NCBI GenBank assembly: GCA_027482725.1
Contig: JAIXVT010000315.1
Span: forward strand, 1-13,463
Length of the DNA stretch: 13,463 nt
Origin: Pseudomonadota bacterium
GTDB taxonomy: Bacteria > Bdellovibrionota > UBA1018 > CAIMNF01
Reading direction: 5' to 3'
Shown: positions 1 to 6,593 of the stretch, piece by piece
Position numbering within the stretch: position 1 is the stretch's first letter
Layout: every line of letters begins with the position of its first letter
Translations under genes and position numbers: made by a program
Notes under the pieces: model-generated
What the model was told of the DNA's origin: nothing
Seen by the model: only the letters and a program-made list of their open reading frames with translations
The model's database searches: none

Positions 1-664
1 AGCCCAGCGCGATAAACGTGAGGATGATCGCTACTTTTACAAACACGATGACATTGTTCATTACCGCGCTTTGTCGGATCCCACGGTAAAGGACTAAGCC
101 TACAAATAAGGCCACAAAACTCGCGGGCAAATTCCAGATACCCATAATCGGAGTTATGCCGTCGGCGGCAGTCGCTACGGTTTCAAAAGGCCCTTTCGTA
201 AACCTGAGGAGCGTTTCTCCGATCGGAATCCCTAGCGTTTTCGTGATCAGTGACACTAAATATCCTGACCAAGATGTCGAAACCGTAACCGCACCAAATG
301 CGTATTCTAAAATCAAATCCCAGCCGATGATCCATGCAATGAACTCGCCTAGGGTTGCGTACGAATACGCGTAGGCCGATCCTGCAACCGGAACCATGGC
401 AGCCATTTCTGCATAACATAGCCCCGCAAACGCGCATAAAATTCCGCCGATGATAAAACTATAAACAATCCCAGGGCCCGCATAATTTGCTGCGGCGGTG
501 CCTGTTACGGAAAAAATCCCGGCACCAATAACGCCACCAATGCCCAGCAAGGTGAGGTTTAGTGCGGTGAGATGGCGTTTGAGTTCGGTTTTGCCTTCAC
601 CCATGTTGGGGTTATTCGCATCGGCAATAATTTGCCTCAGATTTTTTTTCGCAAAAAGGGACAT
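1..664 (-). CDS. Amino-acid permease, APC superfamily (CAT-like), N-terminal part only
   Basis: Inner-membrane secondary transporter that probably imports an amino acid; the substrate cannot be told from this part. My translation of the minus strand from the ATG at 662-664 is open for 221 codons to the window edge, so the stop and about half of the expected protein of roughly 450-500 residues lie outside. The signature follows the cationic-amino-acid-transporter branch: a soluble N-terminus ending in LKRHLTALNLTLLGIGGVIG, the unwound first-helix motif GAGIFSVTGTAA, then CYAEMAAMVPVAGSAYAYSY and GWDLILEYAFG. Four or five hydrophobic helices follow, up to the cut. The start is supported by AAGGAG five bases upstream. 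It lies 150 bp downstream of ileS on the same strand, but a weak hairpin between them suggests separate transcription. A run of eight A residues falls at codons 6-8. Family assignment is firm; substrate is unknown. Confidence 0.9.
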   Translation of the reverse strand, partial: MSLFAKKNLRQIIADANNPNMGEGKTELKRHLTALNLTLLGIGGVIGAGIFSVTGTAAANYAGPGIVYSFIIGGILCAFAGLCYAEMAAMVPVAGSAYAYSYATLGEFIAWIIGWDLILEYAFGAVTVSTSWSGYLVSLITKTLGIPIGETLLRFTKGPFETVATAADGITPIMGIWNLPASFVALFVGLVLYRGIRQSAVMNNVIVFVKVAIILTFIALG

Positions 665-669
665 GCACA

Positions 670-675
670 CTCCTT
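670..675 (-). promoter_or_regulatory. Shine-Dalgarno site of the amino-acid permease gene
   Basis: AAGGAG read on the minus strand, five bases before the ATG at 664. It fixes the start codon. Part of it lies in the loop of a short perfect hairpin (ACACT / AGTGT, positions 667-680), which could modulate access by ribosomes. Confidence 0.75.
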
Positions 676-791
676 AGTGTTTGAAGTCAGATCTCTCGGT
701 CTAAACTGGGTTTCAATGGAAATCCATGAGGATGCTGAAATATTAAACATTCATGAGATAATCTAATGTTTCCCTATTCGTCAAACTGAAA

Positions 792-809
792 CTTAACGGA
801 ATCGTTAAG
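792..809 (-). terminator. Possible weak terminator downstream of ileS
   Basis: A perfect 7-bp inverted repeat, CTTAACG and CGTTAAG with a 4-base loop, begins six bases after the ileS stop. On the minus strand it is preceded by an A-rich stretch and followed by TTTCAGTTT, an interrupted T-tract. The stem is AT-rich with only two G:C pairs, so termination would be partial at best. The remaining 130 bp to the permease start hold a TTGACG hexamer (779-784, minus) but no convincing -10 partner. Confidence 0.4.
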
Positions 810-814
810 CTTTC

Positions 815-3800
815 TTACTCGGCCCACTTCAAGATTACTTTTATCGTGTGGCCGTCTAGGTCTACACTCTCTTCATGCTGATACCCTGATTCACGCCCAA
901 GGTGGGGTACAGCATTTAATGAAAATGTTTTCACGAGGGCTTCGGCAACAATTGTCTTCTGGTGCTGCCCTATCGCCTCAAGGGAATCGCGGTCATCATC
1001 ATCGATTTCTATGCTCAAATCAATCCGTTGATCCAAGCGCAAGCCCGCATTTTTTCTGGCTTGCTGAATTTTGCGCAAAATTTCCCGCGCATGGCCCTCA
1101 AGTTCTTGGTCTCGTTCCACGGTGGGATCGGCTTCAAAGGCAATCGCAAAATCGGCCGCAACATGGGGCCGGTCGGGTAGGCCCGCACGCCTGATTTCCA
1201 CATCACTGATCGTGATGAATTCACCATCCAGCGTTAGGCTTGTGCCGCGCTCCAGCGCCTCGATCTGATCCAAGGATAAGTTTTGAATTTGGGCCGCGAT
1301 GGATTTCATTTTTGGTCCGACACGTTTCCCCAGAACTGGAAAAATCGCCTTGGCGGACACTTGCACGTATTTGGACTCGTGGGTGTCGTACAAGAACTCG
1401 CGCACGTTCAGTTCGTCCTGGAAGTACATCTCAAGCTGACGAAGTGCGGCTAAATCTTTTTCGGAGCGATGAATGAGACTCATGCGCTTGAGGGGAATTT
1501 TGGCTTTTACTTTAATCTTTTCCCGGTAGTTGCGCCCCAGCGACACCAAGCTTTCCATGCGTTTCACTGCGGTTTCAAGGTCGGCTTGTAAAAATTTTTC
1601 ATCCGCCTCTGGGTAGGACTCCAAGTGGACGGATGATGACTCAAAATTTTTCCCCGAAAGGTTCTGAAACACCACCTCACTTAAAAATGGTGCAAAAGGG
1701 GCCATGATTTTAGAGAGTGTGACCAGCACGTGATGCAGGGTTTCGTAGGCAAAGCGCTTATCTTCGGGTAGCCCCTCTCGCCAAAAGTGGGGTCTGTTAA
1801 ATCGAATGTAAGTATTGGTCAGGGACTCGATGAAGTCCAAGAGTTCGGGAACCACCGCATAGAGTCGGTAAGCTTTCATCTCGCGGTTGGTATTTAAAAT
1901 CAGGCGATTTAAGCGCGATAAAATCCACCGGTCCAAAAGGTTTGGTGTTTGAGCATAATCGCCACGAGGTCTAAAGTGATCCACGTTGGCGTAGTTCACA
2001 AAAAAAGAATACGCATTCCACCAGCGCAGTAAAATTCTTCTGACAACATCCCTGACCCCTTTATCTGAAAACCGTAATTCCTCGGCTTTGACCACGGGAG
2101 AATCGATCAGATAAAGACGAAGCGCATCGGCGCCCACTTCATTCAAGATTTTTTCCGGGTCTGGATAATTGCGCAGTGACTTGGACATTTTTTTCCCGTC
2201 TTCTGCGACGATAATTCCGTTCACGATCACGTTCTTGAATGGAGCTTTTTTGTGGAGTGCTGCCCCGATCACCATCAACGTGTAAAACCATCCGCGGGTT
2301 TGATCCAGCCCTTCCGCAATAAAATCCGCCGGAAAAGCCTGATTTTTCTGAGCATACGGCATTGATCCCGATTCAAACCAGCAATCTAGAATCTGGTCTA
2401 CGCGCCGAAGAGGGTCCTTACCGGTGGGCGAAGGGATCGTGATCTCGTCGACAAATTCTTTGTGGAGATCATTCACCTTGACGCCACTTAGGCGCTCAAG
2501 TTCGTCCTTGGATCCGACGCACATCATTTCACCTTGGTTGTTTTTCCAAATGGGAATGGGTGTTCCCCAAAATCTGTTCCGGGAAATCGCCCAATCGCGC
2601 GCGTTTTCTAGCCATTTCCCAAAGCGTCCGTTTTTAAGGTGGTCGGGCACCCAAGATGTTTCCTGGTTGGCGGCGATGATATCATTTTTGATTTTCTCGA
2701 CCGATACAAACCAGCTGGATACTGCGCGATAAATGAGCGGTGTTCCTGAGCGGTAACAAAACGGGTAGGAGTGCACCAGGGTATCGTTTTTGTAAAGCCG
2801 ACCATCCGATTTGATCCGAGCAATAATGTCTTTGTCGGCTTCCTTTACTTTTTTACCCTCAAAATCAGGGACTTCTTGAGTAAAGACTCCATCATCATCT
2901 ACAGGATTTACAATCGGCATGTGATGGGCTTTGCATGCAAAAAAATCATCCTCACCAAACGCGGGGGCCATGTGCACCACGCCCGATCCGCTTTCCGTCG
3001 TGACGTGGTCGGAATGAATGATCCGAAACGCATTTTGGTTTTTCAGGTGAGAAAAGTATCCAAACAAAGGCGTGTACGTTTTTCCCAACAAAGCTTCGCC
3101 TTTAAAGGTTTTGATCACCTCAAAGTCGGATTCGGATTTAAAATACGAGGAAAGCCTGGCTTGCGCCATGATGTAGGTCGGTGTGACGTCATCTTTGCGG
3201 GTTAGGTCTTTAAACTCGACGTAATCCACATCACGGTGAACTGCTAATCCCAAGTTGCTGGGAAGTGTCCACGGCGTCGTGGTCCACGCTAAAACACTTG
3301 GTCCATCTGATAACGGAAACGTCACGGTGATGGCGGGGTCTTGTACATCGCGATAATCTAAATTGGCTTCGAAGTTAGAAAGCACGGTAGAAATCCCCGT
3401 AGAATACGGGACTACTTTCAAACCTTCATAAATCAAGCCCTTATCGTACAGCGATTGGAATACTCCCCAGACGCTCTCCATAAACGATAAATCCATGGTG
3501 TAATAAGGCCGATCCATGTCCACCCACCGGCCCATTCGGCGGACTGTTTTTTTCCACTCTTGGGAATATCTGTCCACGATGGATCTGCAGGCCTGGTTAT
3601 AGTTTTTCACTCCGTAATTTAAGATGTCCTTGCGCGAGTGCAAATCGAGTGACTTGTTGATTTCAAACTCTACGGGGACGCCGTGGCAGTCCCAGCCAAA
3701 CTGGCGCTCCACGCGGTAACCCTGCATTGTCCAATACCTGGGGACAATGTCCTTTATGGTACCCGCCAAAAGGTGGCCGTAGTGCGGAAGTCCCGTTGCA

Positions 3801-3970
3801 AACGGGGGGCCGTCATAAAACGAATAGGGCTTGTCTTCGGGGCGGCTTTGGATGGAGGCCCGAAAGCTTTGAGATTTGTCCCAATAAGTCAGTACGTGTT
3901 GTTCGAGTTCGGGAAAATTGACCTGAGGGCTTACCGGTCGGAAGGAGGGATCTACAGAGGTGTGGGCCAT
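815..3970 (-). CDS. ileS: Isoleucyl-tRNA synthetase, eukaryote-like IleRS2 type
   Basis: Cytoplasmic class Ia synthetase that charges tRNA-Ile with isoleucine and edits mischarged valine. At 1051 residues it is full length for this subtype. In order: catalytic Rossmann fold with the HIGH motif as HYGH at residues 63-66; CP1 editing domain with WTTTPWTLPSN (229-239) and GSGVVHMAPAFGEDD (328-342); FWGTPIPIW (468-475); GLDQTRGWFYTL (554-565); the KMSKS loop intact at 594-598; then the anticodon-binding helical domain and a long C-terminal extension without the cysteine zinc site typical of IleRS1. The PHYGHLLAGTIKD and YTMDLSFMESVWGVF blocks are characteristic of the eukaryotic/IleRS2 branch, which is generally less sensitive to mupirocin. 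The ATG at 3968-3970 has no Shine-Dalgarno sequence; a promoter lies so close upstream that the mRNA may be almost leaderless. Divergent from ftsK. Confidence 0.98.
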   Translation of the reverse strand: MAHTSVDPSFRPVSPQVNFPELEQHVLTYWDKSQSFRASIQSRPEDKPYSFYDGPPFATGLPHYGHLLAGTIKDIVPRYWTMQGYRVERQFGWDCHGVPVEFEINKSLDLHSRKDILNYGVKNYNQACRSIVDRYSQEWKKTVRRMGRWVDMDRPYYTMDLSFMESVWGVFQSLYDKGLIYEGLKVVPYSTGISTVLSNFEANLDYRDVQDPAITVTFPLSDGPSVLAWTTTPWTLPSNLGLAVHRDVDYVEFKDLTRKDDVTPTYIMAQARLSSYFKSESDFEVIKTFKGEALLGKTYTPLFGYFSHLKNQNAFRIIHSDHVTTESGSGVVHMAPAFGEDDFFACKAHHMPIVNPVDDDGVFTQEVPDFEGKKVKEADKDIIARIKSDGRLYKNDTLVHSYPFCYRSGTPLIYRAVSSWFVSVEKIKNDIIAANQETSWVPDHLKNGRFGKWLENARDWAISRNRFWGTPIPIWKNNQGEMMCVGSKDELERLSGVKVNDLHKEFVDEITIPSPTGKDPLRRVDQILDCWFESGSMPYAQKNQAFPADFIAEGLDQTRGWFYTLMVIGAALHKKAPFKNVIVNGIIVAEDGKKMSKSLRNYPDPEKILNEVGADALRLYLIDSPVVKAEELRFSDKGVRDVVRRILLRWWNAYSFFVNYANVDHFRPRGDYAQTPNLLDRWILSRLNRLILNTNREMKAYRLYAVVPELLDFIESLTNTYIRFNRPHFWREGLPEDKRFAYETLHHVLVTLSKIMAPFAPFLSEVVFQNLSGKNFESSSVHLESYPEADEKFLQADLETAVKRMESLVSLGRNYREKIKVKAKIPLKRMSLIHRSEKDLAALRQLEMYFQDELNVREFLYDTHESKYVQVSAKAIFPVLGKRVGPKMKSIAAQIQNLSLDQIEALERGTSLTLDGEFITISDVEIRRAGLPDRPHVAADFAIAFEADPTVERDQELEGHAREILRKIQQARKNAGLRLDQRIDLSIEIDDDDRDSLEAIGQHQKTIVAEALVKTFSLNAVPHLGRESGYQHEESVDLDGHTIKVILKWAE

Positions 3971-3979
3971 AAGATCAAA

Positions 3980-4008
3980 AGTTTAGCGGTGGAACTCACC
4001 CTTTTCAA
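3980..4008 (-). promoter_or_regulatory. Predicted ileS promoter
   Basis: On the minus strand TTGAAA (4003-4008, five of six to the sigma-70 -35 consensus) is followed after exactly 17 bp by TAAACT (3980-3985, four of six to the -10 consensus). Only nine bases separate the -10 box from the ileS ATG, so transcription would start within about 0-5 bases of it. The -10 sits inside the left arm of a perfect inverted repeat. Prediction by eye only. Confidence 0.45.
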
Positions 4009-4031
4009 ATCTGATCGTTCACCGCTAAACT
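3980..4031. repeat. Perfect 12-bp inverted repeat between ileS and ftsK
   Basis: AGTTTAGCGGTG at 3980-3991 and its exact complement CACCGCTAAACT at 4020-4031, separated by 28 bp. The arm centres are 40 bp apart. Both arms carry TAAACT reading outward, towards ileS on the left and ftsK on the right. The axis of symmetry falls exactly on the hexamer 4003-4008 that serves as the predicted ileS -35. This could be a dimeric operator pair, symmetric divergent promoters, or an RNA hairpin in a longer ileS leader, where the stem would be followed by a short T-run. The repeat itself is certain; its function is not. Confidence 0.85.
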
Positions 4032-4064
4032 AAATAAAAGTTGTTGATTAACGTCAAGACGCAC

Positions 4065-4069
4065 GGAGG
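4065..4069 (+). promoter_or_regulatory. Shine-Dalgarno site deciding the ftsK start
   Basis: GGAGG seven bases before the ATG at 4077. The reading frame is open further upstream to a TTG at 4041, but that codon has no ribosome binding site, and the added 12 residues are polar and unlike FtsK N-termini. The ATG at 4077 is therefore preferred. Confidence 0.85.
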
Positions 4070-4076
4070 CGATTCC

Positions 4077-6593
4077 ATGACCAAGAACGGTCTCTCTCAA
4101 GAACTCTCAACATTGATCTTCACCGCTGTCGCCGTATTTGTTTGGGTCGCTTTGATTTTCTATTCGAGCACAGATGCTTCGGTTTTTTCCGTAACGACGG
4201 AAACCATTGTGAACCCGTGTGGTCGGGTAGGCGCCTGGATTGCGGGGGGGCTTTTGCATGTATTCGGTTTGGGTGCCTTTTTTATCCCGTTTGGTTTTTT
4301 GTTTGTTGCGGCACAATGCCACTCCAAAGAGGGATTTGTTTCGGGACTGACTTCGTTATCAGGACTTTGGGTCTCTGTAATGGGTCTTACTGTTTTTTTT
4401 GCGACATCGTTTAAAACGTGGACATGGTCTGAAACCGAATTTCTGACGGGAGGGATATTCGGGTCTTGGATTGCATCCCCTCTTGAGTTTTATTTGAATC
4501 GTTTTGGAACGGCAATAGCGTCCATGTTGGTTTCGCTCATTGCTTTGGTGGTTTCTACACCGGTGAGCGTGTCGCGTGTTATCCAAGCATTAATCCGGGC
4601 ATCTGCCCAGGGGCTCGGATTTGCGGCTCAATGGACGCTCATGCATTTGGTGTATTTTATCGCCCGTGCGGGGGTGCTTTTAGGGCGCCATTCTTGGAAA
4701 TGGGCTAAAAAATCGGCGACAGCCGGAGCCCTCACCCTCCAAGAAGCGTGGAAAAATCGATCTTCCCGAACGGCGCTGCCCGCTCCGGAGAGTGTTGGCG
4801 TGGCCGTTTCGGATACTGAGAGTGCGTTGATTTTGGAGCAGAAAAAGACTCAAGAAAACAAATCTCTAAAAAAAGAGGTGATCTTTACCGGAGCCCAAGT
4901 CAAGGACAGCACCCCCCAAGAATCCCTGGAAGATGAACTTGAGGATCACGAAGATTCCAGGGAAACAGCGTCAGAAAATGAAGTTGAACCCGAGACCATT
5001 GAGCCCGTGATTGAAAAAGTTGATTCTCCTAAAAAGAAAGAACCGAAATCCAAATTCAAATTTGAAACCAAGCGGGGAAAATGGCGGCTCCCGAGTTTGG
5101 ACTATTTGCAGAAAGTCGCTCGGGTCGAGGCCGCGATTGATCGTGACCGTTTAACCGAGCGTGCACGCATTGTTAAAGACAAGCTCGGGGAGTTTGGCAT
5201 CGATGGGGACATCACCGCAATGCGTGTGGGCCCCGTGATTACGCTTTACGAGTTCAAACCCGCGCCTGGGATTCGGGTCTCAAAGATTTCAGGATTGGTT
5301 GATGACCTTTCTATGGCGTTGTCGGCCAAGTCAGTGCGGATTCTAGCCCCTCTTCCCGGGAAAAGCGTTGTGGGAATAGAGATTCCATCGGATCACCGTG
5401 AATCCGTTTTTTTGCGCGAATTCTTCCAGTCCGGAGAATTACAAAACCCCAAGTTGCAAATTCCCGTAGTGATGGGAAAGGACATCTCGGGTAACGAGGT
5501 GTTTTCAGATTTGGGAAAAATGCCGCATCTGTTGGTGTCTGGACAAACGGGATCCGGAAAATCCGTATTTATGAACGGGTTGATTTGTTCGCTTCTCTAT
5601 CGTTTTACTCCCGATGAAATGCGGTTGATTTTGGTTGATCCCAAATTTATTGAATTCAGTTTTTATCATGATATTCCTCATTTGCTTCTTCCTGTGGTCG
5701 ATGATCCTAAGAACGCTTCGAACGCACTCAAGTGGGCCGTGCGAGAAATGGAACGGCGTTATCGGATCTTAGAGGCAGCAAGCGTAAAAAACCTACAGAG
5801 CTACAATGACCAGGTTCAAAAAATGGGTGCGGAAAAAATGGCCGAACTCCTGCAAGTCGAAGCGCAATCGCAGGAATCTTCGGGTGTAGCGATGTCGGGC
5901 GGTGACTGGATTGAAGCGTTTGAAAAAGACCTAAATGGAAACCCCGTAATCGGAAAACTCCCGTACATCGTCATTATCATCGACGAATTGGCGGACTTGA
6001 TGATGACCGTGAAAAAAGATGTGGAAGGATCTATCGCCCGTATTGCACAAAAGGCGCGGGCCGCAGGAATCCATTTGGTGATTGCCACCCAGCGTCCTTC
6101 TACAGATGTCATTACCGGTGTCATCAAAGCGAATCTTCCGACCCGTGTTTCGTTCCGGCTATCGTCTCAAATTGACTCGCGTACTATCTTGGACAGTATG
6201 GGTGCCGAGCGGTTGTTAGGCCAGGGCGACATGTTGTTTATTCCGCCAGGATCGGGGGAAATGGTGCGCCTCCAGGGAGCGTTTTTAACTGACGACGAGC
6301 TGACCCAGATCACCGATTTTTTGCGTGATCAGGGCAAGCCCGAATATCGAAACGATATTTTGGTGGTCGAAGACGACGAAGCTTCAGAACAATCGGAATT
6401 TAGTCAGATGACCGATCCCTTGTACGATCAGGCACTGGAAATTGTCCGACAGACTAAAACAGCGTCTGCAAGTTATTTGCAACGTCGGTTGGGTATTGGC
6501 TACAATCGGGCCGCAAAGTTGATCGAGTCTATGGAATCTAAAGGGATTGTGGGACCGTCAAACGGAGCCAAACCGCGTGAAGTCCTGATGTGA
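4077..6593 (+). CDS. ftsK: DNA translocase FtsK/SpoIIIE
   Basis: Septum-anchored hexameric ATPase that pumps chromosome ends into daughter cells and, in well-studied species, activates XerCD at dif. From the ATG at 4077 it has 838 residues. Order: four to five membrane helices (about 12-30, 52-80, 90-112, 143-162, perhaps 185-202); a charged, disordered linker of modest length (about 225-335, acidic around 283-310); the alpha domain (about 355-440, VGPVITLYEFKPAPGI); the beta RecA-like motor with Walker A GQTGSGKS (489-496), DPKFIEFSFYHDIPHLLLPV (521-540), Walker B IIIDELAD (633-640) and ATQRPSTDVITGVIKANLP (670-688); and the gamma winged helix (about 775-838) with LQRRLGIGYNRAAKLIE. That conserved helix suggests normal recognition of polarity sequences. 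About 50 residues lie between the SYN segment (575-577) and Walker B, longer than I recall for E. coli FtsK or SpoIIIE. Its 3' end overlaps the convergent kinase gene by 36 bp. Confidence 0.97.
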   Translation: MTKNGLSQELSTLIFTAVAVFVWVALIFYSSTDASVFSVTTETIVNPCGRVGAWIAGGLLHVFGLGAFFIPFGFLFVAAQCHSKEGFVSGLTSLSGLWVSVMGLTVFFATSFKTWTWSETEFLTGGIFGSWIASPLEFYLNRFGTAIASMLVSLIALVVSTPVSVSRVIQALIRASAQGLGFAAQWTLMHLVYFIARAGVLLGRHSWKWAKKSATAGALTLQEAWKNRSSRTALPAPESVGVAVSDTESALILEQKKTQENKSLKKEVIFTGAQVKDSTPQESLEDELEDHEDSRETASENEVEPETIEPVIEKVDSPKKKEPKSKFKFETKRGKWRLPSLDYLQKVARVEAAIDRDRLTERARIVKDKLGEFGIDGDITAMRVGPVITLYEFKPAPGIRVSKISGLVDDLSMALSAKSVRILAPLPGKSVVGIEIPSDHRESVFLREFFQSGELQNPKLQIPVVMGKDISGNEVFSDLGKMPHLLVSGQTGSGKSVFMNGLICSLLYRFTPDEMRLILVDPKFIEFSFYHDIPHLLLPVVDDPKNASNALKWAVREMERRYRILEAASVKNLQSYNDQVQKMGAEKMAELLQVEAQSQESSGVAMSGGDWIEAFEKDLNGNPVIGKLPYIVIIIDELADLMMTVKKDVEGSIARIAQKARAAGIHLVIATQRPSTDVITGVIKANLPTRVSFRLSSQIDSRTILDSMGAERLLGQGDMLFIPPGSGEMVRLQGAFLTDDELTQITDFLRDQGKPEYRNDILVVEDDEASEQSEFSQMTDPLYDQALEIVRQTKTASASYLQRRLGIGYNRAAKLIESMESKGIVGPSNGAKPREVLM

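Noticed and set aside
642..649. A8/T8 and similar runs (also G7 at 4244-4250, T8 at 4393-4400, A9 at 13279-13287) as phase-variable tracts
   Set aside because: Runs of 7-9 within housekeeping genes are short and common in this composition; frames are intact and no surface or defence gene is involved.
2771..3205. 144-codon plus-strand open frame inside ileS
   Set aside because: Lies wholly within the ileS editing domain region; no motif and no independent signals.
4041..4076. TTG start for ftsK at 4041
   Set aside because: No ribosome binding site, whereas the ATG at 4077 has GGAGG at good spacing.
3971..4076. T-box or other amino-acid-sensing leader for ileS
   Set aside because: Only 106 bp separate ileS from ftsK and the predicted promoter leaves almost no leader; no T-box-like sequence is seen.
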